The notes under the pieces are model-generated. The model was not told where the DNA came from. It searched no databases and worked only from the letters and a program-made list of their open reading frames with translations. 64,000 nt of DNA. It comes from Pseudomonadota bacterium. GTDB taxonomy: Bacteria; Pseudomonadota; Alphaproteobacteria; Rhizobiales; Xanthobacteraceae. The DNA is taken from NCBI GenBank assembly GCA_023387735.1, contig JAEWHP010000042.1:1-64000 (forward strand), read 5' to 3'. Position numbers and translations under genes: made by a program. Of this stretch, positions 44,378-52,976 are shown one piece after another (within the stretch, counting starts at the first letter, position 1; the number at the start of each line of letters is the position of its first letter).

Positions 44378-44563
44378 ATGTATTTCGTTGCTGCCCTGCT
44401 CACTGTTCTGTCGGGCGCGTTCTATGCGGCAAGCCGTCACGAAATCGGTTCGATCGGCGTCACGATGTGCCAATATGGCAGCCCGTTCTGCGACAATCCC
44501 CTGCTGGTGTTGGTGGGTGCAGGCTTGGCCGCCTGCTGGGCCACATTCGTCAGCGTGCGCTGA
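44378..44563 (+). CDS. Small membrane protein, 61 residues
   Basis: AAGGAGG stands six bases before the ATG. The protein has two hydrophobic helices (MYFVAALLTVLSGAFYAAS and LLVLVGAGLAACWATFVSV) joined by a loop with two cysteines (MCQYGSPFCDNP), which may form a disulfide. I recall similar short membrane proteins in several copies in Bradyrhizobium genomes, with no known role. It lies between repeat copies 2 and 3. Confidence 0.75.
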   Translation: MYFVAALLTVLSGAFYAASRHEIGSIGVTMCQYGSPFCDNPLLVLVGAGLAACWATFVSVR

Positions 44564-44572
44564 GGCGCTCGT

Positions 44573-44635
44573 CACGAGGCTTGCTGATTTTTGTGATGAT
44601 GCAATTGTGCCGGTGATTTGCCCGACGTGTCAAAC
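44573..44635. repeat. Intergenic repeat copy 3, partial
   Basis: Lacks the full GC-rich hairpin but keeps GATTTTTGTGATGATGCAAT then TGTGCCGGTGATTTGCCCGA and CGTGTCAAAC, the same right-hand part as copy 1. It begins ten bases after the stop of the small membrane protein gene. Confidence 0.65.
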
Positions 44636-44688
44636 GCCGCGCATCATGGCGCGTTGCTAAGACCTCGCGATCATCGCACCTGCCGATC

Positions 44689-44976
44689 CTAGCGAGGCGT
44701 CGGGTTGGCCGGATGGATCGGCTTCGGCCCGGCCGGATCAGGCTCCACTTGCAGCTTCGGGTCGGTCGGCTTCACCTCTGCGCCTGCCGCCCGGGCGGCC
44801 TCGCCGGTGGTGCTGTAGTGCGCGATGATAGCCGGCTGAACCTTTGGCTTGTTCCACGGCCCATAATCCACGATCAGAATGCTGAGCGTGCCGACAATCG
44901 CAACCGCAATCGCGACGAACAGCGGCGCGCCGCCGCTTCGCCTTCTCCTCGTCACGCTCGAATGAACTTGCGTCAT
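44689..44976 (-). CDS. Small single-span membrane protein
   Basis: A 95-residue protein: basic N-terminus (VTRRRRSGG), one membrane helix (LFVAIAVAIVGTLSILIVDYG) and a proline-rich hydrophilic tail (EVKPTDPKLQVEPDPAGPKP). It is likely N-in, with the tail in the periplasm. The frame is open upstream to 45090; I chose the ATG at 44976, which gives the common form of this protein type. Function unknown. Confidence 0.65.
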   Translation of the reverse strand: MTQVHSSVTRRRRSGGAPLFVAIAVAIVGTLSILIVDYGPWNKPKVQPAIIAHYSTTGEAARAAGAEVKPTDPKLQVEPDPAGPKPIHPANPTPR

Positions 44977-45146
44977 TTCAATGCCGTAGGTTGGTTTCCT
45001 CTCGGGGTCAAATCCCGGACGAAAGGAAAGTTCCCGCATTTCTTCCATCAGGAGACACGCGCGTTCGGAACAAATCTGCTGCCCAGGCATTGTCGGCCAC
45101 CGATTGCAAGCGCGCCCTTGCGCTCAGTGAGTTGCAGACCGTGAAA

Positions 45147-45398
45147 ATGGAAACATCAGACTTGTCGCAGCCCGGGATGGCGGAGCGCGCCATCGACACC
45201 GCGACCGACGTGTCCCGAACGATCACGGAGGCATCCGCTGCGCTCCGGGTCGCCACCGACGGTCTGTGCAACGCAATTGCGACGGCGCGGCAACCGGGAA
45301 AGCCTCTTGCTGCGATCGCCGCCATCACCCGCGAAGCGCCGCTCGCAAGCCTGTTCGTCGCCTTTCTGTTCGGGGTCGCAGTCGCGCGGCGACGCTAG
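45147..45398 (+). CDS. Small hypothetical protein with C-terminal membrane helix
   Basis: About 83 residues: an amphipathic helical region (IDTATDVSRTITEASAALRV) followed by a C-terminal hydrophobic segment and basic end (ASLFVAFLFGVAVARRR). This layout resembles the ElaB/YqjD/DUF883 group of membrane-anchored proteins, though the match is loose. A GTG two codons earlier is an alternative start. It converges with the phasin gene. Confidence 0.6.
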   Translation: METSDLSQPGMAERAIDTATDVSRTITEASAALRVATDGLCNAIATARQPGKPLAAIAAITREAPLASLFVAFLFGVAVARRR

Positions 45399-45411
45399 CC
45401 CGTCAGCTACC

Positions 45412-45765
45412 TCAGAATTTGCCCTTCGTTGCGTCCTTGGCCGCCGTCATGACGCCGCCGGTGATCTGCCGCATGTGTTCGCCTGCATTGGTGAACTGGC
45501 TGCGCAGGAATTCCGACTGGATCTGCATCGCCTCCTGAAGATCCGTCGCATGCACCAGCTTTCGTGCGTGCTCGAACGCAGCCTTCATGTTCTGTTCGGT
45601 GAAGGACAGCGCCTGCCTGGAAATCTCGGTGCCCGCGCCGGGCATCGACGACATGGACTTGCCAGCGGCATCGAAGAACATGCCAAACGCCTTCTCCGCC
45701 TGATCGATGGTCTTTTCGGCCAGATCTCGCAGTTCGGCCGGGACTTCGAGTTTTGGTTCAATCAT
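45412..45765 (-). CDS. Phasin family protein
   Basis: A 117-residue helical protein of the phasin_2 type: PAELRDLAEKTIDQAEKAFGMFFDAAG, then SFTEQNMKAAFEHARKLVHATD and LQEAMQIQSEFLRSQFTNAGEHM. Phasins coat polyhydroxyalkanoate granules. The ATG at 45765 has GGAG upstream at nine bases; a TTG six codons earlier is less likely. No PHA synthase gene is in the window, which is normal for dispersed phasin genes. Confidence 0.9.
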   Translation of the reverse strand: MIEPKLEVPAELRDLAEKTIDQAEKAFGMFFDAAGKSMSSMPGAGTEISRQALSFTEQNMKAAFEHARKLVHATDLQEAMQIQSEFLRSQFTNAGEHMRQITGGVMTAAKDATKGKF

Positions 45766-45846
45766 GATCGCCATCTCCAATGTCGCCTTAGGCAGGTTAG
45801 CATAATTCCCGGCCGCGTCTTCGCCGTATTAACCAATGTTCGGGGC

Positions 45847-45863
45847 GGGTACGGGCCGTACCC
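45847..45863. other. Perfect inverted repeat in a gene-free stretch
   Basis: GGGTACGG-G-CCGTACCC, two perfect eight-base arms with one central base. It lies about 80 bases upstream of the phasin start, in the 309-base gap 45766-46074. It could be an operator for phasin or the downstream gene. No other feature is seen in this gap. Confidence 0.4.
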
Positions 45864-46074
45864 ACGCTCCTATCGCCCAAAGTTCAAGGAATGATTTCCT
45901 TTGCATGCACTGAGCGGATTCCAATGGTGGCAGCAGTGTGGCATAGTGATTCGGGGATGGAGAATTGATTGTGGCGTTGCGTCTCTGGATACGTCTCTCT
46001 TGGGACATGGGGATAGGATGCTGCGATCTTTCCGGCCGACGCCGACCTGCACGCGATTTCAAACCAGCATAGAA

Positions 46075-46203
46075 ATGCCTTGCATGAAATGCGGCGCACA
46101 AATGCGCCTGGCAGCCATCGAACCACGCGATCAGAACTACGATCTGCTGACCTACCGGTGCGCGCCCTGCGACTCCGGCGAGAGTTTCCTGAAGGCGCGC
46201 TAG
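46075..46203 (+). CDS. 42-residue zinc-ribbon-like protein
   Basis: A very short protein with two CxxC pairs (CMKC at 3-6 and CAPC near 29-32), typical of a single zinc ribbon: MPCMKCGAQMRLAAIEP, LLTYRCAPCDSGE. Such mini ribbons are common in rhizobia and have no defined role. The frame extends upstream to 45901 but only this part has protein character. Its stop is eight bases from the convergent gene. Confidence 0.65.
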   Translation: MPCMKCGAQMRLAAIEPRDQNYDLLTYRCAPCDSGESFLKAR

Positions 46204-46211
46204 CGAAGTCC

Positions 46212-46415
46212 CTATCCGTTCACCACGGCAATGCCAGCCTGTGTGAGCACGGGTCCGTCGTCGCGCACATCGATCAGGCCGAGGTCCTTCAGAACCGTGA
46301 GATCTTCCTCGCTGACAGGCGACATCTTCAGCCTGCGCGCCTGTATGTCCCGCAACCTCCAGCGGAGACCGATAGCCCTCTCGAGGCTGAGTTCAGCAAA
46401 GGGATCGTCCACCAT
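46212..46415 (-). CDS. Small hypothetical protein, 67 residues
   Basis: MVDDPFAELSLERAIGLRWR followed by LRDIQARRLKMSP and LTVLKDLGLIDVRDDGPVLTQAG. The second half looks like a short winged-helix segment. Proteins of this form are frequent in Bradyrhizobium by my recollection. No function is known. It is not clearly linked to the convergent zinc-ribbon gene. Confidence 0.65.
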   Translation of the reverse strand: MVDDPFAELSLERAIGLRWRLRDIQARRLKMSPVSEEDLTVLKDLGLIDVRDDGPVLTQAGIAVVNG

Positions 46416-46586
46416 TGGCGTTCGGTTGTTGGCCTGCCGGAATCAAATCTTGCTGCGACGCCTCTTCGGGCACGCATCACAATGCGTCAATCACCGCCTC
46501 TGTTCCAGAGGCGACAATGCTTCAAATACCCTCCCGGCCGCGCTCCGCGTGACTGCACGCCAGGCGCCAGAGCCGGCCGGCAAAAT

Positions 46587-47720
46587 TCAGTAACGATAGG
46601 GTTCGATATCGAGCAGCGGAAAAGCGCTGAAGACGCTCGGTAAGTTCGTCGGTGTCGCCGGGTGCAGATAGGATTTGTTCAGTTCGCCGAAACTGGTGAC
46701 GCCGAGGAGTCCGAGACAGCGGATCACCTCGTCCTCCAGCAATTCCAGCATCCGCACGATGCCAGCTTCGCCCGCCGCGGCGAGCGCCCAGCATTGCAGG
46801 CGACCGATCCCGACCAGGTCAGCGCCGGAGGCGATCGCCTTGACGATGTCGGTGCCACGGCAGAACGAGCCATCGATCATGATCTTGGCACGGCCGCCGA
46901 CGGCATCCACGATTTCAGGCAGCACATGCATCGCCCCGCGCCCGTGATCGAGCTGCCGTCCGCCATGGTTGGACACATAGATCCACTCCACGCCGTGGTC
47001 GAGGGCAATTTTGGCGTCTTCCGCAGTAGCGATACCCTTGATGACAAGCGGAACTTTATACTTGTCCTTGATCAGCTTCACGGTGCGCCATTCCAGTCCC
47101 TTCTGGAAGTCGCCGCCGGTGGCGCGGATACGGCTCTCGCGGACGTATCGCTTGGCGATATCGCGTTCGCGCCGGCTGTAATGGGCGGTGTCGACGGTCA
47201 GGCAGAACGCGGCATAGCCGTTGTCGATGGTGCGGCTGACGACATCTTCGACAAAGGCATCGTCGCCGCGCACATAAAGCTGATAGATCCGGAGCGCGTC
47301 GGGCGCGGCCTTCGCCGTCGCCTCGAGCCCTGGCTCGGACACCGAACTCAGCATGTGGGATGCGCCGAACTGCCCTACCCCGCGCGCGACCGCAGCGCCT
47401 GACTCAGGATCGAAAATCTCCAGCGCGCCGACCGGCGCGATCATGACCGGCAGGCGCAAGCGGCGTCCGAACAGTTCGGTGGACGCGTCGACCTTGGCTA
47501 CATTTCGCAGCACCCGCGGCCGGAATGCAATCTCGTCCAGCGCCATCCGGTTTCGGCGCATGGTGGTCTCGGTCTCCGCGGCGCCGACGATGTAGTCCCA
47601 GGCGTTCTGGTTGAGCCGGGAGCGAGCTTTCCGCACAAATTCGTGGAGGTTCTGGAATTCCTCGCCGCTGGCGCCGAGCTCCACATTCCGCTCCGGCCGA
47701 ATGGGCGTCCCTTCATTCAT
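46587..47720 (-). CDS. FMN-dependent alpha-hydroxy-acid oxidizing protein
   Basis: A 377-residue enzyme of the lactate/glycolate oxidase family. YIVGAAETETTMRRNR at the N-terminus, MIAPVGALEIFDPESG, the active-site YVSNHGGRQLDHGRGA with the catalytic histidine, and MIDGSFCRGTDIVKAIASGADLVGIGR for FMN phosphate. It oxidises a 2-hydroxy acid to the keto acid. The family consensus has GGIRRG where this protein has GSFCRG. No operon partner is close. Lactate, glycolate or mandelate are possible substrates. Confidence 0.9.
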   Translation of the reverse strand: MNEGTPIRPERNVELGASGEEFQNLHEFVRKARSRLNQNAWDYIVGAAETETTMRRNRMALDEIAFRPRVLRNVAKVDASTELFGRRLRLPVMIAPVGALEIFDPESGAAVARGVGQFGASHMLSSVSEPGLEATAKAAPDALRIYQLYVRGDDAFVEDVVSRTIDNGYAAFCLTVDTAHYSRRERDIAKRYVRESRIRATGGDFQKGLEWRTVKLIKDKYKVPLVIKGIATAEDAKIALDHGVEWIYVSNHGGRQLDHGRGAMHVLPEIVDAVGGRAKIMIDGSFCRGTDIVKAIASGADLVGIGRLQCWALAAAGEAGIVRMLELLEDEVIRCLGLLGVTSFGELNKSYLHPATPTNLPSVFSAFPLLDIEPYRY

Positions 47721-47870
47721 GATGCTTCTCTCCCAAGTTTTGGCGGCACATTAGCCGCAGACAAACGGGAAAAGCTACCGCCTTGAACGGGTTAAACGGA
47801 TACGAGAATGGGGGGCTGCCATACGCTGGCGAGCTGGATCGGGCGAGAATTCTCGCCCCGGAGATGTTTC

Positions 47871-49142
47871 TCAGGCCGTATTGCCCGCCTTGCCGAACGC
47901 CCCCGCCTCGGCCAGGGCCGCGATCCGACGGTCATCGTAACCGAGGGTCTTCCGCAGCACTTCCCTGGTATGCTCACCGAGCAGTGGCGCCGCCACGGGA
48001 TCGATGGTCGGGGTCAGGCTCATATTGAGCGGCGTTTCGATGTTGGGCACGGTGCCGGCCGTTGGATGCGGGATCCGGCTGAGGCGGTGGCGGTCGCGCA
48101 CTTCCGGTGCATTGAAGCCCTCCTCAACCGTTCGCAGATAGCCGACCGGGATGTTGGCCTTTTTCATCTTTTCCATCCAGTGCTCAAGGCTGTCGCTCGC
48201 AAACACACTTGCGATGATACCCCGCAGCTTTTCCTTATTGGCCGTTCGCTGCTTCCGATGGGCAAATTCTGGATCGGTGACGAGGTCCGGCCGATCGAGT
48301 ACGTCGGTCACCAGCCGACGGTAAAGCCGGTCGTTGGCGCAAGCCATGTAGAGGGGTCCGTCGGAGGCCTGATAGACCCCGACGGTGGGCGACCCGTTCG
48401 GCGAATTTCCAAAACGGCCCGGGTTCTCACCGCTGATCAGGTAGGCCATGCCGTAGAAACCAGTCATCGACACGGCGGTGTCGATCAGCGCGACTTCGAC
48501 CTGCTGGCCACGGCCCAGCCTGTCCCGGGCGATCAACGCCAGCAGGATCGCGTTGCAGGCCGACATGCCTGTTGCCAGGTCGACGATCGGCGGCCCCGTC
48601 CGCACCGGTTCCCCGTCCGGAAAGCCATTGAGCGACATGAAGCCGCTTTCGGCCTGCGTGATTGGGTCGAAGCCCGGGCGCAGCGCCCACTCTCCCTTGC
48701 GGCCGTAGGCCGAGATCGAACAATAGACCAGGCGCGGATTGCTCGGCGCGACGGACGCATAATCGAGACCGAACTTTTTCATCACGCCGCCGGAGAAATT
48801 CTCCACCACCACGTCGGCCTTCGCGATCAACTCGCGCGCAACCTCCAGCGCCACCGGGTTGTTGAAATCCAACACGATGCCGCGCTTGTTGCGGTTCAGG
48901 CTGAGGAAGGCCGCGCTCTCACCGCCGATTTCCGCATGTTCATAGTGGCGGGTATCGTCGCCGCCCTCGGGGTTTTCGATCTTGATGACCTCGGCGCCGA
49001 AATCGGCCAGCGTCTGCGTACAGGCAGGCCCGGCGACAACCCGCGTGAAGTCGACGACCAGCAGACCATCGAGGGCTTTCGGTTCGCCCTGCGCGCGCGG
49101 CGTTCGTTCCGGCAATTGCGGTCTGGCAGTCATTTCCGGCAT
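47871..49142 (-). CDS. CaiB/BaiF family (class III) CoA transferase
   Basis: A 423-residue CoA transferase. Family segments: LDGLLVVDFTRVVAGPACTQTLADFGAEVIKIENPEGGDDTR (about 24-65), with the expected catalytic aspartate in LIDTAVSMTGFYGM near residue 200, and SPNGSPTVGVYQASDG. It moves CoA between organic acids. Two starts are possible; the ATG at 49142 is used, and an ATG three codons later has better spacing to AAGGGG. It stands alone, so the substrate cannot be inferred. Confidence 0.9.
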   Translation of the reverse strand: MPEMTARPQLPERTPRAQGEPKALDGLLVVDFTRVVAGPACTQTLADFGAEVIKIENPEGGDDTRHYEHAEIGGESAAFLSLNRNKRGIVLDFNNPVALEVARELIAKADVVVENFSGGVMKKFGLDYASVAPSNPRLVYCSISAYGRKGEWALRPGFDPITQAESGFMSLNGFPDGEPVRTGPPIVDLATGMSACNAILLALIARDRLGRGQQVEVALIDTAVSMTGFYGMAYLISGENPGRFGNSPNGSPTVGVYQASDGPLYMACANDRLYRRLVTDVLDRPDLVTDPEFAHRKQRTANKEKLRGIIASVFASDSLEHWMEKMKKANIPVGYLRTVEEGFNAPEVRDRHRLSRIPHPTAGTVPNIETPLNMSLTPTIDPVAAPLLGEHTREVLRKTLGYDDRRIAALAEAGAFGKAGNTA

Positions 49143-49371
49143 TTCCCCTTTTTTTGCCTGATGAAACCGGCGACATCGCCGCGACAGGCAATTTCGGGTC
49201 TTTTTACCGGAAGCAGGCGGTGTGGACCAAACCCCGATTTTGCAGGGCGGGACCTGCCGCTGACATAGCTCTTGCCGTGCGGGGCTTGCCTGGCTCGCGG
49301 CTCCGCCGCCCGATCCGGGAGATCGAGCGGCGGTTTGGTTCGCAGCGCGTTGCCCGCTGTGGCGGACCTCC

Positions 49372-49794
49372 CTATTCGGTGATCATCTCACCGGAACCGC
49401 CGAGCTCGGCCGGAAAGTCCTTCAGCTTCGGCAGTCCGTCTCGCATCGGCAGCACCGTCTCGGCATAATTGACATGGACACCAGGCGAGAAGGCAAGGGT
49501 CGGAAGGGTGGCCGCGAAGACATCGACAAGTCCGAGCGTCGGATGATTGGTCATCAGATGCCCGCCGCACTTGGCGCAGTACTGGCGCTGGCTCATCGGC
49601 GTCTTCGCGAACGTCGCAACGTGCTCTTTCCCGGCCGTCACCTGCACCGCTTCCGGCTTCCAGAGCGTGAACGCGTTCACGGGGCCACCGGACCAGGAGC
49701 GGCAGGAACGGCAATGACAATAGCCCATTCCCTCCGGGGCACCGGTCACCTGCACCTCGACCGCACCGCAAAAGCAGCTTCCAGTATGGTTCAT
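49372..49794 (-). CDS. GFA family (CENP-V/GFA) zinc protein
   Basis: A 140-residue protein with the two zinc sites of the glutathione-dependent formaldehyde-activating family. Cys7 and Cys9 with Cys73 and Cys76 form one; Cys26, Cys28 and Cys31 form the other. GSCFCGAVEVQV is the usual start. Most members have unknown substrates and are not true formaldehyde enzymes. It lies 36 bases from the methyltransferase gene on the same strand, so co-expression is possible. Confidence 0.87.
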   Translation of the reverse strand: MNHTGSCFCGAVEVQVTGAPEGMGYCHCRSCRSWSGGPVNAFTLWKPEAVQVTAGKEHVATFAKTPMSQRQYCAKCGGHLMTNHPTLGLVDVFAATLPTLAFSPGVHVNYAETVLPMRDGLPKLKDFPAELGGSGEMITE

Positions 49795-49829
49795 GGCGTC
49801 ATGTCTCCCTGGGGACGATCAAGTAGATA

Positions 49830-50606
49830 TCAGGCCGATTTGCGCCACGGGAGCAGCATGGAAACCCGCTCCCGGTACTGACGATACTCATCGCCGAACA
49901 TGCCGACGAGATCGCGCTCCTCGAGCGCAATGCCGACGAAGATATAGGCGGTGGTAACTGCGGCGAACAGCAGGTGCCCGGCGCTCATCACCGGCGCGGC
50001 CCAGAACGCGATGATGAACCCGAGATAGATCGGGTGCCGAACGAAGCTGTAGAGGAACGGAGTGCGGAACACCGGCGCCGGCATCTCGCGGCCGGCCAGG
50101 TTGTTGGCGACCTGATGCAAACCGAACAGTTCGAAATGATTGATCATGAACGTGCTCGTGAACACGATCACCCAGCCGATGAACGACAGCGCAGCAATAC
50201 CGGCCGCAATTCCGGGTTCCTCGACGCTCCAGATCACGGTCGGCATCGGACGCCATTGCCAATACAACAGCAGAAGCGTCAGGCTTGCGCACAGTACATA
50301 GGTGCTGCGCTCGATCGACTTGGGAATAATCCGCGTCCACCATTGTTTGAACGACTTGCGTGCCATGACGCTATGTTGGACGGCAAATAACGACATGAGC
50401 GCGAGATTCACCACAATTGCTTCAAATAGCGGTGATTTCGTGCCTGTATCGATGTCTTTCGGCACGGCGAGCCCCGACACAAAGCCGATGGCATACAAAA
50501 TCGTGATCAGAAATGTGAAATAGGCCACAGCGCCGAATAAAAATGCAGCGATCTTGGATATTCGATTTCCCGGCACCGCCGGGTCAATGGTTTGGATCTG
50601 GCTCAT
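49830..50606 (-). CDS. mddA: Probable methanethiol S-methyltransferase (NnrU/ICMT-like membrane protein)
   Basis: A 258-residue membrane protein with about five spans. FAVQHSVMARKSFKQWW, ERSTYVLCASLTLLLLYWQW, FMINHFELFGLHQVANN and YSFVRHPIYLGFIIAFWAAP, then ALEERDLVGMFGDEYRQYRERV, match what I recall of MddA. MddA methylates methanethiol to dimethyl sulfide with S-adenosylmethionine. Bradyrhizobium is among the genera known to carry it. The neighbouring families are NnrU and isoprenylcysteine methyltransferases, so the name needs testing. It is divergent from the wHTH regulator at 50741. Confidence 0.78.
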   Translation of the reverse strand: MSQIQTIDPAVPGNRISKIAAFLFGAVAYFTFLITILYAIGFVSGLAVPKDIDTGTKSPLFEAIVVNLALMSLFAVQHSVMARKSFKQWWTRIIPKSIERSTYVLCASLTLLLLYWQWRPMPTVIWSVEEPGIAAGIAALSFIGWVIVFTSTFMINHFELFGLHQVANNLAGREMPAPVFRTPFLYSFVRHPIYLGFIIAFWAAPVMSAGHLLFAAVTTAYIFVGIALEERDLVGMFGDEYRQYRERVSMLLPWRKSA

Positions 50607-50740
50607 GACTAAGACTCCGCTCCAGGCAATGGGGGTTGCAATTCCTGGTTTTCTCAGGATGCAGCAAAAGCGAACACAAGACTTTGCCTGACGCTTGATC
50701 TCTTCATGAGAATTTCTTTAGAAAAGTTGCGACGACGCAC

Positions 50741-52297
50741 GTGAAATTCAGCTTCGATAATCACATCCTGGACACCGATCTTCGTGAGTTGCGCCGTGAC
50801 CGCGAACTGGTTGCGATGCAGCCGCAGGTCTTCGACCTGCTGGTACACCTGCTCAAGCACCGCAACCAGGTCGTCAGCCGTGACAATCTCATCGAACTGG
50901 TGTGGGGCGGCCGGACCGTCTCCGATTCGACGCTCGACAGCCGCATCAACGCCGCGCGGAACGCGATCGGCGACAACGGAAAGGACCAGCGGCTCATCCG
51001 CACCTTTTCACGCAAAGGGGTTCGCTTCGTCGGCTCCGTCAACGGAGCGCACGATACCCGGACAGGACCATCGCAGGACGCCGAGCGGCGGCAACCGGAA
51101 CTATCGCTGCCCGACCGGCCGGCGATTGCGGTGCTGCCGTTCGACAACATGAGCGGCGACCGGGAACAGGAATATTTTTCCGACGGGATCACCGAGGACA
51201 TCATCACCGCGCTGTCGAAACTGCGCTGGTTCTTCGTGATCGCCCGCAACTCGTCCTTCACTTACAAGGGTAAAGCAGTGCACTTGAAGCAGGTCGCCGC
51301 CGAGCTCGGCGTACGCTACGTGTTGGAAGGCAGCGTGAGAAAGAGCGGCGAGCGCGTCCGCATCACCGCGCAACTCAACGACACCGCCACCGGCAGCCAC
51401 CTCTGGGCCGAGCGTTTCGACCGCGACCTGACCGACGTATTCGCGGTGCAGGACGAGATCACTGACGCCATTGTCGCGGCGATAGAACCGCAGATCTACG
51501 CCGCGGAGAACTTCCGAAGCCGGCGTAAACCGCCGAGCAGCATGGATGCGTGGGATCTGGTGATGCGCGCGCTGTCGCATCACTGGCGGATCACCCGGCC
51601 TGACAGTATCGCCGCGCAGGACTTGCTGGAACGGGCAATTGCCATCGACCCCCACTACGGTCAGGCGCTGGCCCTGTTCGCGACCAATCACATGTTCGGG
51701 GTGCATCTGGGCTGGAACGATATCGCCGTCGCGGCGCCTGCCGCCGAGCGGGCGGCGTTGGCGGCCATCGCCGCCGACAGTGAGGATGCGTGGGCGCACA
51801 CCGCGCTCGCCAGCGTGTACTTCTCCACGCGCCGCCTCGAGCATTCGCTGGGCGAGTTCGAAGTGGCACTGCAGCTCAATCCCAACTTCTCGCTGGCGCA
51901 GGGATATTGCGCCCTGGCCCTATCCTATTGCGGGCGATGGCAGGACGCCTACGCGGCGACCCAACGCGCCATCCGCCAGAGCCCGCGCGACCCTTCGTCC
52001 GCGATCTATTACGGCGTCGCCGCCTACGCCCAATTCGTCGGGAGGAACTATCAGGAGGCGATTGCGCTGGCGCGCGAGGCGACCCGCCAGCGCGGCGATC
52101 TCAGCGGTGCATACCGGGTGCTGACGGTCGCCGCCGGCATGACCGGCCAGATCGAGATGGCCCGGACGGCGCTCCAGGAGTTGCGCCGGACCCAGCCCAA
52201 TATTTCACTCGCCTGGATCGAGACCCAACTGCCGTGGAAGCTCGACGCCGACCGCGAGCATTACCTCGAAGGCTTTCGCCGCGCCGGGCTGGAATAG
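50741..52297 (+). CDS. wHTH regulator with TolB-like domain and TPR repeats (CadC-like)
   Basis: A 518-residue protein. Residues 1-95 form an OmpR-type winged helix (MQPQVFDLLVHLLKHRNQVV, VWGGRTVSDSTLDSRINAAR). The middle (AIAVLPFDNMSGDREQEYFS to DVFAVQDEITDAIV) is a TolB/FlgO-like domain. The C-terminal half is TPR-like. No membrane segment is seen, unlike CadC. Such proteins are common in Bradyrhizobium and often labelled adenylate cyclase by error; no cyclase domain is present. The start is GTG with a weak binding site. It may regulate the divergent mddA-like gene. Confidence 0.85.
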   Translation: MKFSFDNHILDTDLRELRRDRELVAMQPQVFDLLVHLLKHRNQVVSRDNLIELVWGGRTVSDSTLDSRINAARNAIGDNGKDQRLIRTFSRKGVRFVGSVNGAHDTRTGPSQDAERRQPELSLPDRPAIAVLPFDNMSGDREQEYFSDGITEDIITALSKLRWFFVIARNSSFTYKGKAVHLKQVAAELGVRYVLEGSVRKSGERVRITAQLNDTATGSHLWAERFDRDLTDVFAVQDEITDAIVAAIEPQIYAAENFRSRRKPPSSMDAWDLVMRALSHHWRITRPDSIAAQDLLERAIAIDPHYGQALALFATNHMFGVHLGWNDIAVAAPAAERAALAAIAADSEDAWAHTALASVYFSTRRLEHSLGEFEVALQLNPNFSLAQGYCALALSYCGRWQDAYAATQRAIRQSPRDPSSAIYYGVAAYAQFVGRNYQEAIALAREATRQRGDLSGAYRVLTVAAGMTGQIEMARTALQELRRTQPNISLAWIETQLPWKLDADREHYLEGFRRAGLE

Positions 52298-52354
52298 CCA
52301 CGTCCGGCCCGGCTGTAGTGCGAGCCATCCCGATCGGCGCCCAGTGACCGCACG

Positions 52355-52930
52355 TCAGCGCGGGACGTTGTTGACGGGTATCGGGCGCTCGGTGGCATAC
52401 CCATAGAGCAACGCCAGGCGATCAAGACATTCACGCAATCGCCGGGAGAAATAGTCGTTCCAGCGCTGGGTGCGCAGTCCTCGCCGCAACCCGACCTGCT
52501 CCATGGTCAGCCCCTGGACCAGGACGTCGTGCACCAGCGCCGAGCCGTCGGCGCCCAGCTCGCGTTCGGCCCTGTTCAGTCGCAGCACAGCCTTGCGCTG
52601 GCCTTCGGTGATCGGCTCGCGCCTCTGCCCGCCATCGACATACTCCCGGGTCGGGTCGACTGCCCGCGGGCCACGCTCGGCCTTCTCCCAGTCGGCCTGG
52701 AAGGCACGGCCGCCCTGATATTGCGCCTCGTCGATCTGGCGGTGCGCGTGCAGCCGGCCGAGCGGATCGTTACGGACAGAACGCAGGGCAACGATCTTCT
52801 CGCCCGGCTCCAGCGCCAGCGGATTATCGACCTGGACGGTCGCAACCTCGGCGTTGCGCGGCAAATCGCGGGACCTCCGGTCATATGCTCTGGCAGGGTT
52901 GTGTGGCTTCTTGCGCTTGGCTTTCGGCAT
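52355..52930 (-). CDS. DUF6456-like helical protein
   Basis: A 191-residue basic protein. The C-terminal half (DPLGRLHAHRQIDEAQYQGG, then PITEGQRKAVLRLNRAEREL and LDRLALLYG) resembles the DUF6456 domain of alphaproteobacterial HTH proteins as I recall it, without the N-terminal HTH. ALVHDVLVQGLTMEQVGLRRGL could be a degenerate helix-turn-helix. It lies 46 bases downstream of the GcrA-like gene and may share its transcript, which would put it under the S24 repressor. Confidence 0.65.
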   Translation of the reverse strand: MPKAKRKKPHNPARAYDRRSRDLPRNAEVATVQVDNPLALEPGEKIVALRSVRNDPLGRLHAHRQIDEAQYQGGRAFQADWEKAERGPRAVDPTREYVDGGQRREPITEGQRKAVLRLNRAERELGADGSALVHDVLVQGLTMEQVGLRRGLRTQRWNDYFSRRLRECLDRLALLYGYATERPIPVNNVPR

Positions 52931-52976
52931 CCGTGAAGACTCCTCTGAAAGGACTGTGAACTGGTCAAAGAGATAT

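Noticed and set aside
50741..52297. Adenylate cyclase
   Set aside because: There is only a winged helix, a TolB-like domain and TPR-like repeats; no class III cyclase catalytic residues are seen.
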